DNA of 34,805 bases from an uncultured Xenococcaceae cyanobacterium (GCA_937996665.1 CALKUU010000113.1:1-34805); one strand, 5' to 3'; shown: positions 18,559-28,998, numbered from the stretch's first letter. Numbers and translations are program-made. Notes: generated from the sequence alone by a model not told the origin.

Positions 18559-19064
18559 GATTTCTCCCGTTTTTTCGCAAACCAAGTCTGCAACTGTTGA
18601 CAACATGCTGCTGATTCTACCCCACCTAAGACAGCTAATTTATGATTGGAGGCTGCACTATCGGGAATATTGATAACCGTTTGGACTGCGCCTGTTTTGG
18701 GATCATCGGCACCAAATACCAAGAGCTTGATTCTACTTTGAACAATTGCCCCAGCACACATCGGGCAAGGTTCTAAACTTACATAAAGAGTGCAGTCATC
18801 CAAGCGCCAACTTTGCTTAACTTGGCTTGCTAGTTTAATTGCTAGGATTTCGGCGTGGGCGGTAGGGTCTTGGTCTGTTTCTTTTTGGTTTGCCGCTTGC
18901 GCGATTAGTATACCCTTGCCATCAACGATAATTGCCCCGACAGGTATTTCTCCTTTCTCTCCTGCTGTTTGGGCTAGCGATCGCGCTTTGGTCATCCACT
19001 GGCAGTGAATTTGATATTGCTGAGGAGTTAGATTAACCAGATGATTGTAAGTTGGCTTGGGCAT
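18555..19064 (-). CDS. tadA: tRNA-specific adenosine(34) deaminase
   Basis: PTAHAEILAI and SLEPCPMCAGAIVQSRI zinc/catalytic motifs. Confidence 0.95.
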   Translation of the reverse strand: MPKPTYNHLVNLTPQQYQIHCQWMTKARSLAQTAGEKGEIPVGAIIVDGKGILIAQAANQKETDQDPTAHAEILAIKLASQVKQSWRLDDCTLYVSLEPCPMCAGAIVQSRIKLLVFGADDPKTGAVQTVINIPDSAASNHKLAVLGGVESAACCQQLQTWFAKKREKS

Positions 19065-19149
19065 GATTTGCTAGCTATGTCTTTTGGGGCATAATCTTTT
19101 CAACTTCAGTAATGATCAAGACCAATTAGGCAAGACAAAATATCAGCTT

Positions 19150-20640
19150 TTATCTAGTTTGGGGTTTGGGCGAAATATTTTTGATTGGTCGTTGAGTCTT
19201 GGGAGCATTTTTAGTCGGTAATACTTTTGTGGGGATAGGTTGTTTGGAGATGGTTTTGATTTGATCTAGTCCGGACACTTGCTGATAAATTTGTTCGGCG
19301 ACCATGGCATTAGCTGCTTCTGTTAGATGAATCGCATCGATAAAGCTAGGGGACGGATACTGATCGCTAATCTTATATAAATTTAAGTCTTTGACGTGGG
19401 GGAACAGTTTTGCTACATGCTTGTTGGCTCCTGCAAACCGAGGATAATTATCCTTAATTGACTGGATATAAGTTCTCCCCATCTGCGTAGTGATCTCTCC
19501 TTCCGTGGGAGTTAGTTTGGCAGGGTTGCGCCCTGTGATTTCTGGTTGGGTTACGAACAGTACGCCAGTATTAGAACCTGCACTTAAGGAGGCAATTTGT
19601 TGATGATTATGAAAATAGCGATTAATTCTCAGTTGCAAAGATTCGGGGTCTTGGGGGGCAAGCTCTGCTAATTGTTGCCCAGTTTTGTTACTTATTTCAA
19701 TTGTTTCTTTGGCAATATCTTCTGGTTTAACCACTTTAGTTTGCACCCAACGAACTAGATAACTGTATTTTTCGATCGGCTTAAGTAATTTATAAGTAAA
19801 GGCTTGCAGATGTCCGAGGGTATCCAAGAAGTTTTCTTCTGAAGGAATTTGTCTGGCTTTTTGGTCTTCTGGCAACATCAAATCTTCGTAGCCATTAAAC
19901 ACAACTAAGATGTCTGGTTTATAGCTCATCACTTCTAGGGCTAATTGAGCTAGTTGATTACCCGACACGTAACCAGGTGTTGCGGCGTTAATAACTCGAT
20001 AATTACCAGTTTTAATTTTGGCAGGTTTTTTGAGCGCGTTGGCTCTGAGCGCAGGATCGGCGGGCAGAATTGCGGGTTGGTATAGCCCTGGACTACTTTT
20101 TTGCTGGTTAACTCGCTTGTTGAGACGTGTTTCTAAAAGTTCGGAAATAGTTTTTTGATCGCTTAGACTTCCATAACCGAAAGCGGTGGAGCTACCTAAG
20201 AGAAAAATTCTAATTTCATTAGCTGGTTTGACAATCGGTAATGGTTGGCGATCGCGAAAGCCTTTGTCATTAATTTGCCAGTACTCATTTTTTTGGTTGG
20301 GAACTAACTTATAGCCAACAGATAAGGCTCTTTGTGCGAGTAAATTCTCCTGATTTGTAATTTTTGCTGAGGCATCGGTTGAATTTGTTGGTTGAGGATT
20401 TGTTTGCTCAGAATCGAGAAACTTGAGTTGATAGGAGTCGAGAATACTTTGATCGTCATTAGTTTGAGTTGTCTCTGCCCGCTTACTTTTAACATCGAGA
20501 ATAATCCGCGTTGCCAACTCTAAAACTACTAGTCCGAGTAGCCCAGAAAATAATAGTAAAACAAGAGAAAATCTTTGTTGACGACGTTTTTTTCGTCTCG
20601 TGGTGAAGAGATAGCGATCTTTGGGTTTAGACTTAAACAT
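19150..20640 (-). CDS. Membrane-anchored SGNH/GDSL-hydrolase-like protein
   Basis: N-terminal Lys/Arg-rich TM anchor; FLLGSSTAFGYGSL block I, VFNGYEDL, C-terminal DAIHLTEAANAMVAEQI (DxxH-like). Confidence 0.8.
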   Translation of the reverse strand: MFKSKPKDRYLFTTRRKKRRQQRFSLVLLLFSGLLGLVVLELATRIILDVKSKRAETTQTNDDQSILDSYQLKFLDSEQTNPQPTNSTDASAKITNQENLLAQRALSVGYKLVPNQKNEYWQINDKGFRDRQPLPIVKPANEIRIFLLGSSTAFGYGSLSDQKTISELLETRLNKRVNQQKSSPGLYQPAILPADPALRANALKKPAKIKTGNYRVINAATPGYVSGNQLAQLALEVMSYKPDILVVFNGYEDLMLPEDQKARQIPSEENFLDTLGHLQAFTYKLLKPIEKYSYLVRWVQTKVVKPEDIAKETIEISNKTGQQLAELAPQDPESLQLRINRYFHNHQQIASLSAGSNTGVLFVTQPEITGRNPAKLTPTEGEITTQMGRTYIQSIKDNYPRFAGANKHVAKLFPHVKDLNLYKISDQYPSPSFIDAIHLTEAANAMVAEQIYQQVSGLDQIKTISKQPIPTKVLPTKNAPKTQRPIKNISPKPQTR

Positions 20641-20805
20641 CCTGTTTTACTCCTGTGGGTTAATCAAGCGTTGCTGAGCTTTCTACTCATAGCTCTACTG
20701 AGATCATTATCTGTGATAGATTTACTCTGACTAGTTAAATGTGAAGACAGTCTCAATTTGCCTCAATTTGTCAAGTTACCAATTAAATTTAGTCATTATT
20801 TATCT

Positions 20806-21291
20806 ATGGTTTATAAGCTACTTTTTGTCTGTTTGGGTAATATTTGTCGGTCTCCTTCTGCCGAAAATATTATGAACCATTTGATAGCTGAAGCTGGTTT
20901 ATCAGAACAGATTGTTTGTGATTCGGCAGGCACTTCTGCATATCATATCGGCTCTCCTCCAGATCGGCGAATGAATGCAGCAGCTAAAAAAAAGGGCATT
21001 GAACTAGTTGGTCAGGCGCGTAAGTTTCAAGCTTCAGATTTCGAGCGTTTTGATCTTATCTTAGCTATGGATCGTCCCAACTATCAGGATATTATTTACT
21101 GTGACGGGGAAGGCAAATATCAAGACAAAATTAAGATGATGTGCAGCTTTGCTAGCAATCATGGTGACAAGGAAGTCCCCGATCCTTACTATGGTGGCGA
21201 AGATGGGTTTAACTACGTAATCGATTTGTTGTTCGACTCTTGTGCTGGACTTTTGGATTATATTGTCACTAATAATCAATTGTCGCCTTAA
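20806..21291 (+). CDS. Low-molecular-weight protein-tyrosine phosphatase
   Basis: VCLGNICRSPSAE (CX5R) and VPDPYYGG general-acid loop; ORF begins at 20758 but the family N-terminus starts at MVYKLLFVCLGN (20806). Confidence 0.94.
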   Translation: MVYKLLFVCLGNICRSPSAENIMNHLIAEAGLSEQIVCDSAGTSAYHIGSPPDRRMNAAAKKKGIELVGQARKFQASDFERFDLILAMDRPNYQDIIYCDGEGKYQDKIKMMCSFASNHGDKEVPDPYYGGEDGFNYVIDLLFDSCAGLLDYIVTNNQLSP

Positions 21292-21301
21292 TTAATACAT
21301 T

Positions 21302-21341
21302 GTGATTAGAGAATCGTGATTAGGGAATTGTGATTAATCAC
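21302..21341. repeat. Three 14-bp-spaced GTGATTA repeats ending in a GTGATTAATCAC palindrome
   Basis: gtgatta at 21302, 21316 and 21330; taatcac at 21335-21341; 58 bp upstream of the ABC transporter start. Confidence 0.85.
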
Positions 21342-21399
21342 TTTAAAATAGTTGGGTTTGCGATTTTAAATTTTTGGTGTGAATCATTGAACGTAGATT

Positions 21400-23106
21400 A
21401 TGAATCGATTTAATTTGAAAATATTTAAGAAGTTTTGGAAGATAGCCAAACTTTATTGGTGGGGAGAAGAGAAGAAAGGTGCAATATCTCTCTTGATTCT
21501 TTTATTTATTCTGCTCGTTGCCTACTCGCAACTTAGCGTTGTTTTGAGTCAGCAGCAAGGAGAAATTATTTCGTCTTTATCTAAGAAAGATACAGCTAGA
21601 TTTTGGCGAACTATTCAAATATTTTTAGGGGTTTTAGTTGTTTATGTTCCTTTGTTTGCTGGGTTTAGCTATGTTCAAAGCAAATTAGGAATTTATTGGC
21701 GACGTTGGTTAACTCAAAATTTTCTGGGTAAATATTTTCAAAATCGAGGTTTCTACGAATTAGGTAATTTTAATACTGAAATAGATAACCCTGATCAACG
21801 GATAGCTGAAGACATTAAAGGCTTTACGCAAGATTCGCTGCTATTTTTATTGGTGCTGGTAAATTCGTTCTTACAAGTCATCTTTTTTAGTGCTGCGCTC
21901 TGGCAAATATCGCAAAATTTAGTATTTTTACTACTTGCCTATGCAATCTTAGGAACTTTAATTGCGATCGGCTTTTTCGGGAAAAAATTAGTCGGAATCA
22001 GATTTGACCAACTCAAAAAAGAAGCTGATTTTCGTTTTGGACTGGTTCGAGTTCGCGAAAATTCTGAGTCGATCGCCTTTTATCAAGGAGAAGAAAGAGA
22101 ATCCAATAAACTAAAACAACTGTTTGATGGGGTATTTCGCAACTTTAACTTGCTTATTTTGTGGCAAGAATTATATTTAGGTACTTTTAGTAACGCTTAT
22201 CAATTTTTGCCCGATATTATTCCTGTTCTTGCTGTCGCTCCTTCTGTCTTATCTGGTGATTTTGAGGTTGGGAAGGTTCGCGAAGCAGAAATCGCCTTTG
22301 GACGAGTCTTTTTCTCTCTCAATCTAATTATTAGCCGTTTTGATTCCCTGACTGCTTTTGTTGCTGGGATTGATCGTTTGGATTCTTTTGCTGAGTATTT
22401 AAATTCTAAAAACACTGTTTCTGCTAATGGTGATTTAGATAAACCCACGATTGACACGATCCAGAGCGATCGCCTTTCTCTTAAACACCTAACTTTGCAA
22501 ACACCCAACTACCAACAAACTCTAATCAAAGATCTCTCGGTAGATATTCCTGCTGATAGTGGTTTGTTAATTATGGGCCCTAGTGGTTGTGGGAAAAGTT
22601 CTTTGTTAAGAGCGATCGCCGGATTATGGAACTCAGGAACAGGTTCAATTAACCGACCAGAACTAGATGAAATTTTGTTTCTTCCCCAAAAACCTTACAT
22701 GATCTTAGGGACTCTGCGGGATCAGCTAACCTATCCTCATGCCGAGCAAGATATTAAAGATAGTGAGCTAGAGCATTCTCTTCGCAAAGTTAATCTAGCT
22801 GATTTAGCCGAGCGATTTGGCGGTCTTGATGCCGAGCAAGACTGGGGAGATGTTTTGTCTCTTGGGGAACAACAGCGACTAGCTTTTGCGCGAATTTTAA
22901 TTAACAAACCGCAGTATGTCATTTTGGACGAGGCAACTAGCGCTCTTGACATAGTTAATGAAGCCGAACTTTATCGATACCTTAATCAAGGAACGACTAC
23001 TTTTATCAGTGTTGGTCATCGTCCTACCCTAACTAAATATCATCAACAAATTCTCAACTTAGTTGATAAAGACACCTGGACATTAAAAGAAGCAAATGCA
23101 GAGTAA
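21400..23106 (+). CDS. ABC transporter, fused permease/ATPase (SbmA/BacA- or ABCD-like)
   Basis: N-terminal multi-TM domain with IYWRRWLTQNFLGKYFQNRGFYEL...DNPDQRIAEDIKGF; Walker A GPSGCGKSS; LSLGEQQRLAFARIL; YVILDEATSALD. Confidence 0.92.
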   Translation: MNRFNLKIFKKFWKIAKLYWWGEEKKGAISLLILLFILLVAYSQLSVVLSQQQGEIISSLSKKDTARFWRTIQIFLGVLVVYVPLFAGFSYVQSKLGIYWRRWLTQNFLGKYFQNRGFYELGNFNTEIDNPDQRIAEDIKGFTQDSLLFLLVLVNSFLQVIFFSAALWQISQNLVFLLLAYAILGTLIAIGFFGKKLVGIRFDQLKKEADFRFGLVRVRENSESIAFYQGEERESNKLKQLFDGVFRNFNLLILWQELYLGTFSNAYQFLPDIIPVLAVAPSVLSGDFEVGKVREAEIAFGRVFFSLNLIISRFDSLTAFVAGIDRLDSFAEYLNSKNTVSANGDLDKPTIDTIQSDRLSLKHLTLQTPNYQQTLIKDLSVDIPADSGLLIMGPSGCGKSSLLRAIAGLWNSGTGSINRPELDEILFLPQKPYMILGTLRDQLTYPHAEQDIKDSELEHSLRKVNLADLAERFGGLDAEQDWGDVLSLGEQQRLAFARILINKPQYVILDEATSALDIVNEAELYRYLNQGTTTFISVGHRPTLTKYHQQILNLVDKDTWTLKEANAE

Positions 23107-23122
23107 CTAAGATATATGATGG

Positions 23123-24343
23123 CTAGATCATTGAGTCTAGACATTCTCTTAAAGCTATCGCCAATTCCTCTGCTGTTTGGTAGCGCTCGCTTGGCTCAGA
23201 CTGACAAGCAAGTCTGAGCACTTCTTTTAATTCAGCCGAGATGTGGGGAATTTTTTCAACATCAAATTCATAGCGATTATTGGCATAAGTAAAATACTGC
23301 ATTGGTGTTTTTCCTGTCAGAAGGAAAATTAGGCTAGTCCCAACTCCATAAATATCTGATTGGGGACATGGTTTGCCTCGATATTGCTCGGGGGCACTAT
23401 ATCCTTCTACCCCAATGCGAGTACCTAGGGAAGTTCCCAATTCTTTGACTGCACCAAAGTCTAGTAGCATAACGCGGTTGTCCAAATTACGCAGCATTAA
23501 ATTGGCAGGCTTAATATCGCGGTGAACTAACGGTGGGTCTAAACTATGCAAATAAGTTAGGGTTTCGCAGACTTGAATCATCCATTGAATCGCTCTCTCT
23601 GCGTTGATTTTTCCCAGGGAATTAGTAAATTTCTCAAGATTGTGACCATGAATAAGTTCCATAATCAGATACTTATGATCTTGATCTTCACCCACGAAGA
23701 AGTCATAGTATTTAGGAATATTTGGGTGATTTAAAGATTTGAGAATTCTCGCTTCCCGCTCAAATAATTCACGAGCTTTAGCCACCCTCAGCATATTCGC
23801 ATTCATTTCTTTGAGAACCAACAGAAAAGGTGCAGTTTCGATAATTTTGTCTTTATTCCAGGCTAAATAGGTTGTTCCCATTCCGCCTACTCCCAAAACA
23901 CGGAGAATCTGATATACACCAATGAATCGTTCTTCTTCGACTAATGGTGCGCCGCAGTGAATACAAAAAATACTATCCGTCGGATTATCCGCATGGATGC
24001 AAGGTTTATCTAATTTAACGGGGGTTTTTTGATCTATTCTGGTTGTTAGTTCGAAGCGAAATAAAGGTCCATTCTCAGCCAAACGAATTAAATCTTGATC
24101 TGCTATCTTCGCCTGTTGAACAAAAATTCCGTTAACTAGGGTGCCATTTGTTGCCGCACTTGCTAAATTCCATTGACTCTCTTCTAATTTGAGTTCTAGG
24201 TGCTGGCGAGAAACCTGTAAATAACCTTTGAGGACAATATCATTATTGTGCGCCCTGCCAATGCGGATCAAGGATTTTTGATCGAAATTCCAACTGTTTA
24301 TTGGCTGATTCGTCTGAGATTCTAAGAGAGTGAGAGTCACCAT
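23123..24343 (-). CDS. Serine/threonine protein kinase with N-terminal FHA domain and zinc ribbon
   Basis: FHA: IRIGRAHNNDIVLKGYLQVSRQHLEL; CIHADNPTDSIFCIHCGAPL; kinase: VHRDIKPANLMLRN, LLDFGAVKE, GYSAPEQYRG. Confidence 0.95.
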   Translation of the reverse strand: MVTLTLLESQTNQPINSWNFDQKSLIRIGRAHNNDIVLKGYLQVSRQHLELKLEESQWNLASAATNGTLVNGIFVQQAKIADQDLIRLAENGPLFRFELTTRIDQKTPVKLDKPCIHADNPTDSIFCIHCGAPLVEEERFIGVYQILRVLGVGGMGTTYLAWNKDKIIETAPFLLVLKEMNANMLRVAKARELFEREARILKSLNHPNIPKYYDFFVGEDQDHKYLIMELIHGHNLEKFTNSLGKINAERAIQWMIQVCETLTYLHSLDPPLVHRDIKPANLMLRNLDNRVMLLDFGAVKELGTSLGTRIGVEGYSAPEQYRGKPCPQSDIYGVGTSLIFLLTGKTPMQYFTYANNRYEFDVEKIPHISAELKEVLRLACQSEPSERYQTAEELAIALRECLDSMI

Positions 24344-24411
24344 AAAAATAACTACAGTTGATGATATGAAAGCAAACTAAACACTAACAAGATGTTCATA
24401 AAAATTTCAAT

Positions 24412-26394
24412 TTATACTTCAAAGTTAGGTTGTAGCTTAATTCTAAGCAGAATGCCAGTTATATTGTCATGACCATTATGTTGATTTGCCATTTCAATTA
24501 AGTCATATAAACCAGATTGCAAATTGGTATTATTATTCATCAGCGGTTGGAGATAAGTCTGCCAAGTGGTTTCGAGAAAATCATTATCGGATAAACCATC
24601 CGAGCAAAGAAGAATTAGGCAGTCTTCATCGATGTCGAAAAACTCAATTGCTGGCTTGATAAATCTATTTCCTCTAGGCCCTAAAGCCTGAGTCAACTGA
24701 TAGGCATCAGGTCGTCCATAAGCAATTTCTGGTTCTACACCGCGGTTAATTTCTCTTTGTCCTACTTCATGATCTTGAGTTAACTGCTCTAATCCTCTGC
24801 TTTGAGTTACCGAATAAATGCGACTGTCACCGATATGGGCGATCGCACATGAGGTATTTTGAAGTAAAGACATAACTAAAGTCGTTCCCATCATGCCATT
24901 ACCAGAGCTATTATTTTCTAAATTACTCTCATAAATTGTCTTGTTTGCTAACAAAATTCCCTCACGAATTGTTTCCTCTTCCGGAAGTTGATCTTGCCAA
25001 TGTTCATCAAAGTAAGTAGTTAAGGTGTCGACTGCCATCGCGCTAGCTACTTCTCCTGCTGAATGACCACCCATTCCATCACAAACAATATGCAACCCTT
25101 TGATATTGACACTCCTTTTGTCTGGAGTTTCGAGATGCTTGACACTTGTTTTTATGCCATAATAGTCCTCATTATGGTCTCTTTGTCTGCCATTATCTGT
25201 AACTACAGCTTCTTTGAGATCAGCTATTTCCATTGAAAAAGTAGCAGTTAGCATGTCTTCTGTTTGTTCAGGATGAAATAGACTATCAATGCCATCTTCC
25301 TCAAAGGTAAATAAGTCTTCTCTCGATTCCTCCCATCCAGTGGTCTCATCTATTTCTTCTAACGCTTCTTTTGAATCCGCAAGGGCACAAAGCTCTTCTC
25401 TAAATTCTTGAACAGTTTCAATTTCTTGATCGATAACTCTTTGAATTGTTCTTGCTAGTCCTTCAGCATAATTTTGTGGCGAGTCGCTAAGCCACTCATG
25501 CCATTTGATCGCTAACTCTTTTAAACTTGGTTCATATTCAGGGGCATCAAGATAAATTCTTTGGAACCCAAACGACTCATCTTCATCTAATAATAGGTTC
25601 TCTTTGATCATTAGCGTTTGAGTACAACCAGCCTTGACGAGAGGATGCCAGTATTTAAGAATTTCATTCAAGTACCATAAAATTTGAGTTGAATGAGAAC
25701 TTTGCTTTGACCAAATTTCGCTTAACAAAACCCAATCTGAACGGTCTGCTAATAACAACACACTGTAATCGCCATTAGGCCAACAATCATATATTGCCGG
25801 AATCGCAGGCGTATAATGCTGGAGAGAAAAGTAAGGAAGTGCGAGAGCAGGAAATACTTCATCCTCATCTTCTCTGGGATCTAGGATGTAAAGTCTATCT
25901 ATTCCTTTGCTCAAATCATCAAATAGTAAAGGTTTCTCTTTTTTAAGTTGGTCAAAATAAGACTCTTTAAGAGGGAACTTATCGACTACTTTGGTCTGAA
26001 CCACAAACACATCAGCGGGTACAATCTCACCTAACGCTATGTTCTGTTCGGATTTGGAAGGTAAAAAGTATCTTTGTTGTTGATCAAGGTAATTATCCTT
26101 AATCTGCCATTCTTGATCTGATTCTGGGCTAGAATCCTTCGCTATTTCTCCATGTTGATTGCTCGATATAATGCTGCTCGCTAACTCTAACTGAGGAGCT
26201 TTTTTTACATTAGTTGCAATTAGCGCAACTAACTCTCTCGCATTGGCAGTTCCGCAAATTTCACAAGATAGAGTAGTCAAAGACATTTCTGCTCCACAGC
26301 CATGACAATTAGTTTGAACTAGAGAACTTCCACAGTGCTGGCAAAATCTATTGCTGTTAGGATTTTCTGACTGACACTCAGGACAGATTAACAT
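24412..26394 (-). CDS. Zinc-ribbon + middle domain + PP2C phosphatase
   Basis: MLICPECQSENPNSNRFCQHCGSSLVQTNCHGCGAEM...; C-terminal PP2C motifs VTDNGRQRDHNEDYYG, VCDGMGGHSAGEVAS, AHIGDSRIYS, LLCSDGLSDND, GHDNITGILL. Confidence 0.94.
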   Translation of the reverse strand: MLICPECQSENPNSNRFCQHCGSSLVQTNCHGCGAEMSLTTLSCEICGTANARELVALIATNVKKAPQLELASSIISSNQHGEIAKDSSPESDQEWQIKDNYLDQQQRYFLPSKSEQNIALGEIVPADVFVVQTKVVDKFPLKESYFDQLKKEKPLLFDDLSKGIDRLYILDPREDEDEVFPALALPYFSLQHYTPAIPAIYDCWPNGDYSVLLLADRSDWVLLSEIWSKQSSHSTQILWYLNEILKYWHPLVKAGCTQTLMIKENLLLDEDESFGFQRIYLDAPEYEPSLKELAIKWHEWLSDSPQNYAEGLARTIQRVIDQEIETVQEFREELCALADSKEALEEIDETTGWEESREDLFTFEEDGIDSLFHPEQTEDMLTATFSMEIADLKEAVVTDNGRQRDHNEDYYGIKTSVKHLETPDKRSVNIKGLHIVCDGMGGHSAGEVASAMAVDTLTTYFDEHWQDQLPEEETIREGILLANKTIYESNLENNSSGNGMMGTTLVMSLLQNTSCAIAHIGDSRIYSVTQSRGLEQLTQDHEVGQREINRGVEPEIAYGRPDAYQLTQALGPRGNRFIKPAIEFFDIDEDCLILLCSDGLSDNDFLETTWQTYLQPLMNNNTNLQSGLYDLIEMANQHNGHDNITGILLRIKLQPNFEV

Positions 26395-27687
26395 TTTTTA
26401 AATTTCCTCTATAAATAGCAACCGAGATGCATTGATCTGCTTCTATTCTCAAAGTATTTTCCGTAATTAAGCAATCTCAAGCTAAATTTGAATAATCATT
26501 TTTTTATATGAGCCTTTTCTCAGGATAAGACTGGTATATTTTAGAATTAACCGAGAGAGCTTACCTTGGATAAGTTATATTTTTTTAATGTATAAATTAG
26601 AATATAGTTTAAATAAATATCAAGAGATTATATAGAAATTCTAATCTCATAATTTCTATTTGACAATCTTTTTAGTTAGTATCTAACTCTTCGTGTTCAG
26701 CTACTATTTACTTAGTGAATAAAAGAATTTTTGATTTTTGTCTATTCCCATTTTATTTTGATAACTGTGATGCTGATTCACTTCATCTACATGCCTATGC
26801 TTATGGTAGATCTAGTTGTTAAAAATGCTTATATATTCACCAAAATGCAGAACACTTGCAATATCTTTTGTCTGTTGCAATCATAGTTGTAACTACTCAA
26901 TATATTTTGGGCATTAAGAAAATAGTTGTTATTGCGATAAGTTAGATTGGTCTTTTTTTTAGTTCAAGGATTGTTATTGAAATTAAAGGATGTTGGCAAA
27001 CTTGGCATTCTAATTAATTCTTTATCTAAGGCTTGTCCCAAATTTTAGTCATCTTGGGATATTCATCAATCAAAAAAAATTACTTTGTTAACGTGGGTTA
27101 GGAATTTTCGCAATATTTGGTTTTTTAGTCTGGCATTAATTGAAGATTTTTCTAACTTTTTATTCTTAATCTCATTGAAAATACTGACGATCTATTGATT
27201 GAAGATATAGATAGATATGCTTTTTATGTGAATATATTTATTGATTAATATTGTTGATCTTGAGTATGGTTAGAAACTATAAAAAAATTGTTCTCAATAA
27301 GCACATAAAAATAAAAATATAATTGCTTCGTTGTAGTTATTATGTTCTTCCTAATTGTTGATTTTCGGAAATCTTAGCTCGAATATCAACGATTCTCGAC
27401 CTGACTAATTAATAATCTTGGTTATACTTGTGTCAGAAATAGTAAGCATAAAAAGTTATGATTATGGCAAAAATGATTGAGCTTGCAGAATGAGCTTTTT
27501 GTATTATGAAAGTATTGATTGGATGATGGTCTTTTGATAGCTAAAGATTTTGTGGCTAATTTTGTTCTTGTGAATTTAAAGGATTAACTAAAATCGAATT
27601 CAGCAACTAAAAATTAAGATGGGTGGCAAGACAAGGGGTTTTTGAAAATATTTTGGAGAATTTAACTAACTACTATTAAGTATTTTT

Positions 27688-28998
27688 ATGTTGTTAACTA
27701 CAGATGGCTTCACAACCAATTTTGATATTAAAGACCACAATATTCTAATTGTGGACGACAATCCGACTAACCTAGCAGTAATTGTTGATTATCTCGAAGA
27801 TTCTGGGCTAACAATTTTAGTTTCTCAGGATGGGGAAAGTAGCCTGAAGCGTGCTAAATACGCTCAACCAAGTATTATTCTCTTAGATGTTTTGATGCCT
27901 GGCATTGATGGTTATGAAACTTGTCGCTTGCTCAAACAAGATCCTGAAACTAAGGATATCCCCATTATCTTTATGACTGCTTTGTCTAGTACGGAAGATA
28001 AAGTTAAAGGGTTTAAAGTTGGTGCTGTAGACTACATCACAAAACCAATCCAACCTGAAGAGGTTTTAGCTAGAATTAATCTCCATTTAGAGCGAAGTTT
28101 TATGACGACTATTTTAGCAGAACAAAACAATCGTTTATCTGTTGAAATTGAACAACGTAAAGCAACACAGCAAAAGCTTAATCAGAGTAATCAAAAATTG
28201 AAAGCGGAAGTAAACGAAAGAATTTATATTCAGCAAGAATTAAAAAAACTAAATGATGAGTTGGAAAATAGAGTAGAAAAAAGAACAACTCAATTAACTA
28301 AAACAAACTATCTTCTTCAGCAAGAAATATCAGAACGAAAGCAGGCAGAAGCAAAAGTTAGAAATTCTTTAGAAGAGAAAGAAATACTTTTAAAAGAGAT
28401 TTATCATCGTGTGAAGAATAATCTTTTAGTAGTTTCTAGTCTTTTAGAGATGCAAAGTAATTGTTTTGATGATCCTGAAATCACTAAGGTTTTTAGAAAT
28501 AGTCAACATCGCTTGCATTCGATGGCACTAATTCATGAACAACTTTATCAGTCTAAAAATTTAAAGCAACTAAACTTTGGTAATTATCTGAATGTATTAA
28601 CCAAAAAACTATCTGAGTCTTATGACACTTCCGAAGAAGGTGTGGAAATAAATATGGAAGTTGAATCAATTAATCTCAGTCTTGAAACCGCTCACACCTG
28701 CGGTTTGATTGTTAATGAACTAATTGCAAACTCTTTAGAACATGGTTTTGTGGGGAGAAAAGGTGGAAATATTTGGCTTGAGCTAAAACAAGCTGAAAGT
28801 TGTGGCTTAAGACTTCAAATCAAGGACGATGGAATTGGAATTCCTGATAATATTGACTTTTTTAACTCTGATTCTTTAGGTCTAAAGTTGGTTAGGATTT
28901 TAACTAGACAGTTAGAAGGAGAACTAAGTGTAGAGCAAAATCAAGGGACTTGTTTTACTATTCAGTTTGGAGAGTTAGACTATTGCGATCGCATTTAA
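27688..28998 (+). CDS. Response regulator/histidine kinase hybrid (REC - coiled coil - HisKA_2/HATPase)
   Basis: ILIVDDNPTNLAVIVDYLEDSG, ILLDVLMPGIDGYETCR, FMTALSSTEDKVKGFKVGAVDYITKP; EILLKEIYHRVKNNLLVVSSLLEMQ; LIVNELIANSLEHGF; IKDDGIGIPDN. Confidence 0.94.
   Translation: MLLTTDGFTTNFDIKDHNILIVDDNPTNLAVIVDYLEDSGLTILVSQDGESSLKRAKYAQPSIILLDVLMPGIDGYETCRLLKQDPETKDIPIIFMTALSSTEDKVKGFKVGAVDYITKPIQPEEVLARINLHLERSFMTTILAEQNNRLSVEIEQRKATQQKLNQSNQKLKAEVNERIYIQQELKKLNDELENRVEKRTTQLTKTNYLLQQEISERKQAEAKVRNSLEEKEILLKEIYHRVKNNLLVVSSLLEMQSNCFDDPEITKVFRNSQHRLHSMALIHEQLYQSKNLKQLNFGNYLNVLTKKLSESYDTSEEGVEINMEVESINLSLETAHTCGLIVNELIANSLEHGFVGRKGGNIWLELKQAESCGLRLQIKDDGIGIPDNIDFFNSDSLGLKLVRILTRQLEGELSVEQNQGTCFTIQFGELDYCDRI

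Noticed and set aside
22200-22508. 102-aa reverse ORF within the ABC transporter
   Set aside because: Antisense to conserved transporter sequence with no domain resemblance.
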